Of a DNA stretch of 38,696 bases, positions 6,863-15,146 are shown in pieces. The notes beneath the pieces are model-generated. The model saw only the letters and a program-made list of their open reading frames with translations, was not told the origin of the DNA and ran no database searches. How positions within the stretch are numbered: position 1 is the stretch's first letter; each line of letters starts with the position of its first letter. Both the position numbers and the translations under genes were made by a program. Source of the stretch: Treponema sp. (lineage in GTDB: Bacteria > Spirochaetota > Spirochaetia > Treponematales > Breznakiellaceae); assembly GCA_031258505.1 (NCBI GenBank), contig JAIRMT010000020.1, positions 1 through 38,696 on the forward strand, given 5' to 3'.

Positions 6863-7843
6863 ATGATCATTCTTATTCTGTCCCTGACTCCGGCGTTTCT
6901 GGTTGGCCTGGCGAGTGGTTCAGTGTTTTTTAGCCCAACGCAGCTTATGGAGGCGCTGCGCGATACAGAGGGAACAACAGCGCTTATTCTGTTTGAGATA
7001 CGGCTTCCCCGTCTGATTCTGGCAATGGCAGTGGGCGCGGCCCTCGCAGTGTCAGGCGCGGCGTTTCAGGGCATCTTTCGCAATTCGCTGGCCGATCCCT
7101 ATGTGATAGGCGCATCATCGGGCGCGGCGCTAGGCGCGGCCATTGCCGTAAGCACGGGACTAACGTTTATCGGGCCAATTTCGCCAATATCACTCTGCGC
7201 CTTTTGCGGCGCGTTACTAGCAGTTGCTCTAGCTTTTACCATAGCGCGAAGCGCGGGCAATCCGCCGCCTGCAACCGCGCTCCTGCTTGCCGGAACAGCT
7301 CTCAGCGCGCTCTTTTCTTCCCTGCTTTCGCTCATACTCCTGCTCAAGGATCAGACGTTTCAGCGGGTGTATTTCTGGCTTCTGGGGAGCCTTAACGGAA
7401 CCACCTGGTCAGCCTTGTCAGCGGTTCTGCCGGTGATGACGCTTGGCTGTCTCATCGTGTTTCTGCACGCCCGCCCCCTTGATCTGCTTTTACAGGGCGA
7501 AGACGTAGCCGAAAGCCTGGGCATTGAGGTACGAAAAACCCGCTCCGCCATCGCGCTTGGCGCAGCGCTTGCTACAGCCGCCGCTGTTTCCGCCTCCGGC
7601 GTCATCGGTTTTGTGGGACTCATTGCCCCGCATACCATGCGGCTCCTCATTGGGCCGTCGCACAAACGGCTTCTCCCCAGTTCCGCACTTGCCGGAGCCT
7701 TGCTGGTACTTGTGGCGGACTGCGTGGCGCGAAGTGCAGCGGGAAGCCTTGAGTTGCCCATCGGCGTTATCACGTCTTTATGTGGAGCGCCGTTCTTTAT
7801 TTGGCTCCTTATCCACCACAGTGGACGCCTCGGACGCTTATAA
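6863..7843 (+). CDS. FecCD/BtuC-family ABC importer permease
   Basis: A 326-residue membrane protein with about ten hydrophobic segments and the FecCD landmarks: RLPRLILAMAVGAALAVSG (about 48-66), FRNSLADPYVIGASSGAALG (about 72-91) and GVIGFVGLIAPHTMR (about 244-258). The last is the coupling loop that contacts the ATPase. It should form the dimeric channel for the binding protein encoded upstream. The ATG at 6863 is the first standard start, but AAGGGG at 6826-6831 points to in-frame CTG codons at 6839 or 6842, which would add LLKRFSPL and give a normal basic N-terminus before the first membrane helix. A non-standard start is plausible. Confidence 0.9.
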   Translation: MIILILSLTPAFLVGLASGSVFFSPTQLMEALRDTEGTTALILFEIRLPRLILAMAVGAALAVSGAAFQGIFRNSLADPYVIGASSGAALGAAIAVSTGLTFIGPISPISLCAFCGALLAVALAFTIARSAGNPPPATALLLAGTALSALFSSLLSLILLLKDQTFQRVYFWLLGSLNGTTWSALSAVLPVMTLGCLIVFLHARPLDLLLQGEDVAESLGIEVRKTRSAIALGAALATAAAVSASGVIGFVGLIAPHTMRLLIGPSHKRLLPSSALAGALLVLVADCVARSAAGSLELPIGVITSLCGAPFFIWLLIHHSGRLGRL

Positions 7844-7845
7844 AC

Positions 7846-8688
7846 ATGGATACCCTGAAACTTGTCCCCCGACTGGAACTAGAACAGCTTTCCATAGGCT
7901 TTGGTAAAAAGGCAATTCTAAGCAACATCACCCTTGCCATTAAGCCGGGCGAACTGATTGCGCTGATCGGCCCCAACGGAAGTGGGAAAACTACGCTCCT
8001 CAAAACCATCGGCGGGCTTCTAAAACCACTCATCGGCGCAGTGATGCTTGATGGACGGAACATTACGCTTATGGGCAAACGGGAAAAGGCGCTGAAAATC
8101 AGTCTGCTCTTTCAAGGCGCCACATCAGACTGGGGTTTCACGGTTGAGGAGCTGGTAACCCAAGGGCGTTTCCCCCACCACGGCTTTTTTAAGAGTAGTG
8201 CGGCGCAAAACACGAAACAAACAGCAGCCTTAGACAAAGACATCGTGGAAAAGGCGATACGTTCCACTGGCTTGAGCGGCTTTGAACATCGTGTGGTAAC
8301 CGAGCTGTCTGGCGGCGAGTTTCAGCGGGTACTCATTGCCCGCGCCATGTCCCAGGAGTCGGGTTTGCTCCTGCTAGACGAGCCAGCCAATAACCTTGAC
8401 CCAAAGTATCAGTACATGGTGATGAATCTAGTACGTTCAATGACCGCTTTTGGTCGTGTCGCCATTGTGAGCCTCCACGATCTCAACCTTGCCAGTCTTT
8501 ATGCGGATCGCGTCATGCTCGTGGGTAAGGGCGGCCTTGTGGCAATGGGCAGGCCGGGCGAAGTCTTGCGGGAAGATATCCTTGAAGCTGTCTTCGGTAT
8601 TCCCCTGGTGATTGCTCCGCACGTCCACAATCCCCATATACAGGCCGTATTTCCACCCCTGCCAGACATACCGGAGCGGCCTGTGTGA
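7846..8688 (+). CDS. ABC importer ATPase, FecE/BtuD-type
   Basis: The 280-residue ATPase has Walker A GPNGSGKTT, a Q-loop at LLFQGATSDWGF, signature LSGGEFQRVLIARAM, Walker B LLLLDEPANNLDP and the switch histidine in VSLHDLN. It powers the importer formed with the two preceding gene products. The ATG at 7846 starts two bases after the permease stop, so the genes are translationally coupled; the upstream in-frame extension overlaps the permease and is not used. The substrate class matches the BtuF/FepB binding protein (cobalamin, haem or siderophore). Confidence 0.92.
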   Translation: MDTLKLVPRLELEQLSIGFGKKAILSNITLAIKPGELIALIGPNGSGKTTLLKTIGGLLKPLIGAVMLDGRNITLMGKREKALKISLLFQGATSDWGFTVEELVTQGRFPHHGFFKSSAAQNTKQTAALDKDIVEKAIRSTGLSGFEHRVVTELSGGEFQRVLIARAMSQESGLLLLDEPANNLDPKYQYMVMNLVRSMTAFGRVAIVSLHDLNLASLYADRVMLVGKGGLVAMGRPGEVLREDILEAVFGIPLVIAPHVHNPHIQAVFPPLPDIPERPV

Positions 8689-8701
8689 TGGCTGTCAGAC
8701 A

Positions 8702-10807
8702 ATGATCCCAATCAAGCGTTTGTTACTGATATCTTTCTGTTTCATATCGCTTGTTTCCCTCCATGCTCAGTCGCCGCTCTTGCCAATATCCACTACAGCG
8801 CTGGAACAGGAACGCCGTGAGGCGCTGATTGACGCGCTCAATGCCCGCGAAGTTCTGTTTGAAGAACGTTCTCTGTTTTCTGCCGGAGGCTTTGGCGCAT
8901 CAATCTATGTTAGCTTTCATCCAGAAACTCCAGAGACCAAAGCTGCTGGCACACAGCTGATATTGGCGATCCCGCTCGCGGGAACTAACGCTTCAGAAGG
9001 CGCGTTTTCGTTTGGCATAGAGGTTGGACTTACGTTCATTGAAGCAATCCACGAACAGAGCGCGCTTCTTTCAATACCTGTTCTCATCGCCTTTCTCGGA
9101 GACGAGACCGCGAAGCTGCCAAAAGAACAGAGGCGTCCTCATCTTGGACTGAAAGACCTGTATACCACGCTCGACAGTCCTGAAACCACGATTCTGCTGT
9201 ATGTAGACCTAGAAACAGCGCCAGAACAAGTGCTTATCCATCATGGCGCAGCATATACCATCACGGCTCGAAATGCGCTTGAGAGCCTGAACACGCTGTG
9301 CAAAAGCCAGCGCCTCCCTTATACGCTGGCGGTTCGTTTCAACGAACTATACAAACTTGGCTTTGTTGACGGGCCAGACGTGATCAGCAGCGCAGCTGAA
9401 CAAGAAATCAACGCGCTCTATCTGGAAACCAGAACGCGCCCCCGAGTGGCCAATGCGACTATAGCCCCGCAGAGTCTGGCGGATACGCTTGCCGCCTATG
9501 CCGCGTCCCTCACCCTGACCATGGAGAATCTTGACTATCACTTCCTGATTCTTGACTTCTTTGGTAATCTTATCATTATCTCAGAAACACTGACTGTTAC
9601 GCTTTTTGCGCTGATTATGGCTCTGTTCTTCTTTGCCCTGCTCGTTTATACCATTGTCCACCGCAAGCGCTGGCTCATGCAATGGGCGAGTTTCATCAGG
9701 CGTATCTGGGTTCCCGTGCTTTTTGTTTGTATTATGATACTCTGCCTAGAGGTATCAGGCTCGTTTATCACTCTGGTATCAAATTTCTTCGCCATTGATC
9801 CCCGCATTGTTGATTATGGGCGGCCAGCTTGTAAAATACTTATGGCGCTCTTCCTCTTTTCCCTCTTCTCTCCCCTGCAGCAGGTACTCAGGATACCGCG
9901 AAAAGCCGCCTTCTACGGCAGTATCGCCATACTCTTTGTTACCCTGAGCGTGTTTATAGCGATCTTTTTGGAATTTACGCTTATACCCTTGCTTCTGTCG
10001 ATCTTTCTGCTTATGCTCCTTGGCGGTTTTATCAAAATCCCCTTTTTGACGTATCTCTGTGCTTTTTCTCTGCCTATACTCTGTCTCAGTCGATTCCTGG
10101 ATATGCTTGCCATTGGAAGTGAGAAATTCGCCCGCATCATACTTTCTGAAAACATTCTGACTTCTTTCTACTTCACCGTTATCATGTTACCTTTTATGTT
10201 GATACTTGAACGGGCGAAAGCGCTTTCCGAGCAGCAGCGCGAGTTTAAGAAATCACCAAGTCCATTGAGTATGGACAGGCAGCGGAGAGCCATTATTATC
10301 CGGCGGCTTATATGTTCGGCAGGTATCTTGCTGGCTGGTTTGGGGGGCTTCATGATCTATATGAATAGGCTGGCAAAGGTTCCCCTGGTAGAAGCAGAGC
10401 GGCGGAATCTTATTGAGGAGGAGGGAAGCAGCGCGCCAGAGGTTCTTACCATAGAGACCACAACACAGGTGTTCCTTGAACGGCGAACAGTACAGATCAA
10501 CCTGTCGGCGCGTGGAGAACCCACTCGTTTTGACCTGTATCTGGATTCAAATGATGGAAGCCGACCAGTTCTCTACTCTGCGCCCATGCCGTTTGAGACG
10601 AATGAGCAAAGAAACTCACTTACCCTCATTATGGGTGAAGGCCCGCCAAACCCGCTAACGCTTGAAATCGTAGTTCCGCTGGGGATATTCGAGGTCTTGC
10701 GCGTTGAAGCGCTCTATACAACCTGGGACCCGACGATTGATTCTCTGCCGGCTCCTGCGACAGATGACTACTTGTTTAAGGTAAGCAAAACCGCGCCTAT
10801 TTTATAG
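8702..10807 (+). CDS. Uncharacterised large membrane protein of the importer operon
   Basis: A 701-residue protein with three parts. First is a signal peptide (IKRLLLISFCFISLVSLHAQ) and an extracytoplasmic domain of about 250 residues. Then come about seven hydrophobic helices between 285 and 500, plus one near 535-553. Last is a C-terminal extracytoplasmic beta-rich domain (about 560-701). The N-terminal domain has an alternating strand-helix pattern (LILAIPLAG, PVLIAFLGDETAKLP, ILLYVDLE) faintly like M28-type peptidases, but no metal-ligand set could be identified, so no activity is claimed. The ATG at 8702 is 13 bases after the ATPase stop and gives a clean signal peptide. It probably belongs to the same transcript; no close family recognised. 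Confidence 0.7.
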   Translation: MIPIKRLLLISFCFISLVSLHAQSPLLPISTTALEQERREALIDALNAREVLFEERSLFSAGGFGASIYVSFHPETPETKAAGTQLILAIPLAGTNASEGAFSFGIEVGLTFIEAIHEQSALLSIPVLIAFLGDETAKLPKEQRRPHLGLKDLYTTLDSPETTILLYVDLETAPEQVLIHHGAAYTITARNALESLNTLCKSQRLPYTLAVRFNELYKLGFVDGPDVISSAAEQEINALYLETRTRPRVANATIAPQSLADTLAAYAASLTLTMENLDYHFLILDFFGNLIIISETLTVTLFALIMALFFFALLVYTIVHRKRWLMQWASFIRRIWVPVLFVCIMILCLEVSGSFITLVSNFFAIDPRIVDYGRPACKILMALFLFSLFSPLQQVLRIPRKAAFYGSIAILFVTLSVFIAIFLEFTLIPLLLSIFLLMLLGGFIKIPFLTYLCAFSLPILCLSRFLDMLAIGSEKFARIILSENILTSFYFTVIMLPFMLILERAKALSEQQREFKKSPSPLSMDRQRRAIIIRRLICSAGILLAGLGGFMIYMNRLAKVPLVEAERRNLIEEEGSSAPEVLTIETTTQVFLERRTVQINLSARGEPTRFDLYLDSNDGSRPVLYSAPMPFETNEQRNSLTLIMGEGPPNPLTLEIVVPLGIFEVLRVEALYTTWDPTIDSLPAPATDDYLFKVSKTAPIL

Positions 10808-10826
10808 GTGATTCAGCTCGCAAGGT
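10803..10826. repeat. Direct repeat left of the chemotaxis gene
   Basis: The 20 bases TAGGTGATTCAGCTCGCAAG occur here at the stop codon of the large membrane protein and again at 13143-13162 just after the chemotaxis receptor stop. The flanks also agree (CC within a few bases downstream). The pair brackets the array and the receptor gene. Confidence 0.8.
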
Positions 10827-10864
10827 CCAGCGCCGGGTTCGGGATCAGGGGTGTTCCAAGAAAC

Positions 10865-11105
10865 GAGTCATTCGTTGCAAGCAGCGCATCATTCGTTGCA
10901 AGCAGCGCATCATTAGTTATAACTGGCGCATCACTACTTGTAACTAACGCATCACTACTTATAAGGAGCGCATCATTACTTGTAACTAACGCATCATTAG
11001 TTGTAAGGAGGGCATCACTATTTGTAAGGGGCGATTTATTAGTTTGACTAACGCATCATTAGTTGTAAGGAGCGCATCATTAGTTGTCAGGGGCGCATCA
11101 CTAGC
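10865..11105. repeat. 21-bp tandem array, about 11-12 units
   Basis: Units of the type GCATCATTAGTTGTAAGGAGC repeat with a 21-base period, with one 20-base unit near 11030 and decay towards 11150. Early units read TTCGTTGCAAGCAGC, later ones TTAGTTGTAAC or GGAGC, indicating progressive divergence. Adjacent units pair as ACTAA/TTAGT. The frame through the array codes for an ASLLVTN-type heptad but is broken by the 20-base unit. Confidence 0.85.
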
Positions 11106-11162
11106 TATGGATTTTGACTCATCCGCTGCAATGAGCGGCTCATTAGTTTCAGCTTAAACCGC

Positions 11163-11300
11163 ATGAAGGAGAAAAACAGGGTAAAGAGCGCTGATTGGCT
11201 GGGAACTCAGGCTGATGTCCTATTCATTGACCGCGATGTCTTACAACACACGGAGAAAGACTATATACTCTTAGCGGCTATAGCTTTATCTAGGTTTTAA
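11163..11300 (+). CDS. Small ORF or remnant, 45 codons
   Basis: An open frame from ATG 11163 to TAA 11298-11300 ends 9 bases before the chemotaxis receptor start. The peptide (DVLFIDRDVLQHTEKDYILL segment) has natural composition, but no ribosome site precedes the ATG and the predicted receptor promoter lies inside it. It may be the tail of a lost gene. Family unknown. Confidence 0.2.
   Translation: MKEKNRVKSADWLGTQADVLFIDRDVLQHTEKDYILLAAIALSRF
11241..11269 (+). promoter_or_regulatory. Candidate promoter of the chemotaxis receptor gene
   Basis: TTACAA (11241-11246) and TATACT (11264-11269) are separated by 17 bases. The predicted start leaves a leader of about 34 bases with AAGGAA before the ATG at 11310. 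Confidence 0.5.
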
Positions 11301-11309
11301 GGAAAAAAC

Positions 11310-13133
11310 ATGAAATTATCCCGCTCTCTCAAATTCCGTTTCATTCTGTTTTTTGCGGTCTTTCTTACCGCGATTTGCGTGGTAAACTCCTTTGTCGCAA
11401 GCCGTTCCTCCATTGATGTGGCCTCTGATGTATTTGTCAACCAGGGAATAGCCATAATCAAGATAGCCGCAAAGTATATCGACGGCGATGGCTTCAAAGC
11501 CCTGCTTGAAAATCCTGACATGGAAGCTCCCTATTATGTGGAAACTCAGGCGCAGCTCCTCAGCCTAAAGGAACATTCCGGCGTCATGTACCTCTACACC
11601 ATGGCGCCGGTCAAGGACCACATCTATATGTTTGTCATAGACGGAAGCGCGCGTGTAGGAGACAGCGATGAGTTTTCCTTTCTTGGGGAGGAGGAGGATG
11701 TCTCCGAGTACGACGAGGCTTTTATGCGCTGCTGGGAAACCAGAAGCATAAGTTTCGATATACCCACAAATCAAGGCGAATGGGGTTGGATGCTGTCAAT
11801 TTACGCCCCCATTTTCACTTCATCAGGAGAGATGGTAGGGATCATCGGCTGCGATTTCGATGCGGAACAACTTATGCATAATATCAGTATAGCCATTATC
11901 CACCAGATTCTTTTGGGCGCGGGCTTTCTGATTCTGGGCATTGTTATTATGCTTGTTTTTCTCAGAATGATTTTTCATCCTCTCCAGACCGTCCACAGCA
12001 TGCTGCAGGAAATTGCTTCCGGCGAGAGTGACCTCACCCGGCGCATTACCATATCACGAAAAGACGAAATCGGAGAGCTGGCCGAATGTTTCAACCTCAC
12101 TATGGAAAAAATTATGAATCTGATCGTGGTGATAAAAGCCCAGACTGTGAATCTTTCTAGCATAGGAAGCGAACTGGCGGCAAACATGAATCAGTCCGCC
12201 GCTGCTGTCAACCAGATAGTTGCAAGTGTACAAAACATCAAAAAGAAGATTACTAACCAGTCGGCATCGGTAACCGAAACCAGCTCCACGATGGAACAGA
12301 TCACGCTTAACATCAAAAGACTCAATGGCAGCGTGGAAGATCAGGTTTCCAGCGTTTCCCGGTCGACATCGGCCATTGAACAGATGCTGGATAACATTAG
12401 CAGGGTTACCCAAACCTTGATTCATAACGCGAAAAATGTAGAGGAACTCATTGCCACTTCGGAAGAGGGCCGGGAAGGGCTGCAGGAAGTGGCGCGGGAT
12501 ATTGGGGATATTTCCAAAGACTCCGAAGGTCTTTTGGAGATCAACTCGGTCATGCAGACTATTGCAAGTCAGACGAACCTTCTTTCCATGAATGCCGCCA
12601 TTGAAGCGGCTCATGCGGGCGAAGCGGGCAGGGGTTTTGCCGTTGTTGCTGATGAAATCCGCAAGCTGGCGGAAAATTCAGGCGGGCAGTCAAAAAACAT
12701 TTCCGTTGTCTTGAAGAAAATCAAAAACAACATTGATCTGATAACCAAATCCATCGGCGCGGCGCTGGACAAGTTTCAGGCCATCAACGACCGGATACGG
12801 CTTGTTTCGGAACAGGAATTCCAAATCCGCAACTCAATGGGAAAACAGGATACGGACAGCCGGCAGATACTTGAATCGGTAAGCAATCTGAACGAGCTAA
12901 CCGGAAAAGTCAAACAGAGTTCGGAGGAAATGCTTAACGGCAGCCATGAAGTTATTAAAGAAAGCGACCATCTCGAAACAGTTACGCATGAAATCAGTAG
13001 CAGCATAAACGAAATGGACTCAAGTGTCAGAGAAATCAATGCTGCGGTAAACAGGGTCAAGGAAATCAGCGTAACAAACAAGAACCACATTGATGCCCTG
13101 TCCGCCGAAGTCGCCAAGTTCAAAGTAGAGTAA
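11310..13133 (+). CDS. Methyl-accepting chemotaxis protein, Cache-type sensor
   Basis: This 607-residue transmembrane receptor has TM1 at about 10-31 and an extracytoplasmic Cache-like sensor at about 32-190 (VMYLYTMAPV and WGWMLSIYAPIFTSSGEMVG strands). TM2 lies at about 195-218, HAMP at about 219-272, and a long coiled-coil signalling domain follows. The kinase-control tip shows IASQTNLLSMNAAIEAA, HAGEAGRGFAVVADEIRKLA. It should modulate CheA and steer motility. The C-terminus lacks the aromatic CheR-tethering pentapeptide. AAGGAA precedes the ATG. The gene stands alone between an array and a direct repeat. The ligand is unknown; Cache sensors often bind amino or organic acids. Confidence 0.93.
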   Translation: MKLSRSLKFRFILFFAVFLTAICVVNSFVASRSSIDVASDVFVNQGIAIIKIAAKYIDGDGFKALLENPDMEAPYYVETQAQLLSLKEHSGVMYLYTMAPVKDHIYMFVIDGSARVGDSDEFSFLGEEEDVSEYDEAFMRCWETRSISFDIPTNQGEWGWMLSIYAPIFTSSGEMVGIIGCDFDAEQLMHNISIAIIHQILLGAGFLILGIVIMLVFLRMIFHPLQTVHSMLQEIASGESDLTRRITISRKDEIGELAECFNLTMEKIMNLIVVIKAQTVNLSSIGSELAANMNQSAAAVNQIVASVQNIKKKITNQSASVTETSSTMEQITLNIKRLNGSVEDQVSSVSRSTSAIEQMLDNISRVTQTLIHNAKNVEELIATSEEGREGLQEVARDIGDISKDSEGLLEINSVMQTIASQTNLLSMNAAIEAAHAGEAGRGFAVVADEIRKLAENSGGQSKNISVVLKKIKNNIDLITKSIGAALDKFQAINDRIRLVSEQEFQIRNSMGKQDTDSRQILESVSNLNELTGKVKQSSEEMLNGSHEVIKESDHLETVTHEISSSINEMDSSVREINAAVNRVKEISVTNKNHIDALSAEVAKFKVE

Positions 13134-13140
13134 CCTAAAT

Positions 13141-13164
13141 CTAGGTGATTCAGCTCGCAAGCTC
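13141..13164. repeat. Direct repeat right of the chemotaxis gene
   Basis: Second copy of the 20-base sequence described at 10803-10826. Here CAGCTC is also complementary to GAGCTG about 25 bases downstream, so it may form one side of a hairpin after the receptor gene. Confidence 0.75.
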
Positions 13165-13292
13165 CATTAGGACAATGAGGAGCTGAAACAAGAGGCGCTC
13201 AAACCAGATCACATCACATAGTGTTTCATCTGTTTCATTACGTTCCCTTTTAACAGGGTTTTATGTGAGGCGTCAGGTTCCTCTGCCAGCTT

Positions 13293-15143
13293 TCAATGGC
13301 CGATTTGCAGGCGTATCTCCGTCTCGAAACGCTCTCCAGCGGCGAAAGACACGGGTATGAGCGGGCTTATGCAGGTTGACTGATATACATCGGCGGCATG
13401 GCTGGAAGAGCTTGTTATGGATTTGATTTCAATGTCAACTTGGCGGTCGAACAGCAGGTTAAGGTTTACCTCGTTTCTGATGTCCTGAAAACAGAGCGCG
13501 TTGGTATCCGTAAGCGCGACATTATCCGGCGCGATACGTTCTTTGGCTTCGCCGGAACATCTGAAAAGCCGTAACATAGTTTCCCCATCACTGGGGAAGG
13601 AAAGATCGATTACCGGGACAAGGTTAAAGCAAGCTGGATCAGTTCCCTGATTGCTCAATACGTAGCGCAGGCAAAGCACATTCTTTTCAAGGTGATATGT
13701 TTTGTCAAGCGCGATGTTTCCAAATGGCAGCGTAACACTTGGCGCATGGTTAAGCGGCTGCAGGCAAAAACGGACAAGGCTACGATTCTTGTCCAGTTCC
13801 ACAAGCTCAAAGCGTTCATCGCCACAGAAACGGCTGTCTGCAGAGATCGTGAAACGCGCTTCCGGCGGGGCAAGGTGATCAACAAAGGCGTTACGTCGGA
13901 TTGACGCGCGCTGTGTCGCGCGCTCAGGCGAGAAAGTGTCAAGGTAGTTCCAGCACCTGGGCAGGTAGTCAAGCTCAAACACGCTTGCGCCGGCGGCCTG
14001 TATATAGCAATTAAGTTCTTCGCCCTGAAACAGCGCCTCCCGCTCTCCGTCCAGATCAAAATCAAAGCTGATCAGGGAAGGGGTAAAGCCGTTTTCACGG
14101 GTGATTTTTTCAGCGGAGAGCAGGGCTTTGTACGCGGCTTTTCTCACCGCAGGCCGGTATATGCCGCCGTTTTTGCTTGGGTAAAAGGCGTCGCAGGCTT
14201 GAGCTTTCCACAGTTCCTCCCGCGCCGAGTGTTTACGCTCCTTATCGCCCCTCAGTTGATTGATGAGAATATGGGTGAACATCATCTTGGCATAGATACC
14301 GTTTGCCTCTGGATAATCAATGAGACACTGGCGGGGAAGACCGTCGAACCGGGTTGTTGAACAGGGGAAGTATACTTTGGGAAGTGTGTGAAAGTTTCTA
14401 AAGATTTTGCCCGGGGTCGTGAACTCAAAATGGGGAGCAAAACTTGATAGGGCTTCAAAAAAAGTGTGGAGTGCGAATTCGGGCGCGCTGTCTTCACGTT
14501 CCACGTAAAAGCGCTCTGGGAACACGGTGATAACGCGCGCATCTTGCTCGTTTGATCTGGTCTCAAGCAGGTTTTTCAGAACCTGTCTAGGATTTTGCCG
14601 GGCGAAGTTCCGGCTCAACGTGTCTGACACTGGGAACACGGTGATGAGCTTCCCCTGATCCTCGGTGAGGCAGGGGACAGTCGGGGACGGAAACCATTGC
14701 TCATCAAGAAACGTGTAGGCCATGCCACAGGTGGTGAGTGGGCCGACGAGGTTTTGCTCCCAGACCTGAGCCGGAAGCACGCAGCCTTGTGGACGTTTGC
14801 CAAACTGTCGCCTGATGTAGGTGGTCAGCAGCTCTATCTGGCCAATCTTGTCCTGCAAGGGAAGCAGAGGCAAGACTGGCTCATAGAAACCGCCGCCGAG
14901 CAGTTCGATCTGTTTACGGGAAACAAGGTCTTCAAGCAACATAAAAAATTCAGGGTGAGCCTTTTCAATTCGGCGCAGTAGTATCCCTGAATAATGCAGG
15001 CTGGCCTGAATCTTGGGGTATTTATACAGTGTAGCGACAAAGGGTTTTACCTGAGTTTTGTACAGGCGCTCAAACTCTTCATCTCGCGTGGCGCGCGCGA
15101 TATGAGCATGGGCGGCCAGTATAAAACGGATACTCATACTCAT
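13293..15143 (-). CDS. GH57 glucanotransferase-like protein, catalytic residues lost
   Basis: The 616-residue protein follows the scaffold of Thermococcus-type GH57 4-alpha-glucanotransferase throughout: LHYSGILL (49-56), GGGFYEPVLPLLP (83-95), an LDEQWF counterpart of VDDYHF, and C-terminal WKAQACDAFY, GGIYRPAVR and LPRCWNYLD. The catalytic pair is not conserved. The nucleophile motif LTERVW reads LPAQVW with Ala125 in place of Glu, and the acid/base motif DDGEKF reads PERF near 209-212 with the aspartates gone. The first motif HNHQP reads HAHIA. Hydrolase or transferase activity is therefore unlikely; glycan binding or a scaffold role is possible. It starts 3 bases after the RnfA-like stop, as last gene of the operon. 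Confidence 0.85.
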   Translation of the reverse strand: MSMSIRFILAAHAHIARATRDEEFERLYKTQVKPFVATLYKYPKIQASLHYSGILLRRIEKAHPEFFMLLEDLVSRKQIELLGGGFYEPVLPLLPLQDKIGQIELLTTYIRRQFGKRPQGCVLPAQVWEQNLVGPLTTCGMAYTFLDEQWFPSPTVPCLTEDQGKLITVFPVSDTLSRNFARQNPRQVLKNLLETRSNEQDARVITVFPERFYVEREDSAPEFALHTFFEALSSFAPHFEFTTPGKIFRNFHTLPKVYFPCSTTRFDGLPRQCLIDYPEANGIYAKMMFTHILINQLRGDKERKHSAREELWKAQACDAFYPSKNGGIYRPAVRKAAYKALLSAEKITRENGFTPSLISFDFDLDGEREALFQGEELNCYIQAAGASVFELDYLPRCWNYLDTFSPERATQRASIRRNAFVDHLAPPEARFTISADSRFCGDERFELVELDKNRSLVRFCLQPLNHAPSVTLPFGNIALDKTYHLEKNVLCLRYVLSNQGTDPACFNLVPVIDLSFPSDGETMLRLFRCSGEAKERIAPDNVALTDTNALCFQDIRNEVNLNLLFDRQVDIEIKSITSSSSHAADVYQSTCISPLIPVSFAAGERFETEIRLQIGH

Positions 15144-15146
15144 ATC

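Noticed and set aside
10808..11047. Plus-strand ORF with ASLLVTN heptads after the large membrane protein
   Set aside because: It is the open frame of a 21-bp array; a 20-base unit disrupts it and composition is purely repeat-derived.
14060..14085. Asp in DFDLDGE of the GH57-like protein as catalytic acid/base
   Set aside because: That segment aligns with the LDVDFDGRAE strand after the catalytic domain, not with DDGEKF, so it does not restore the active site.
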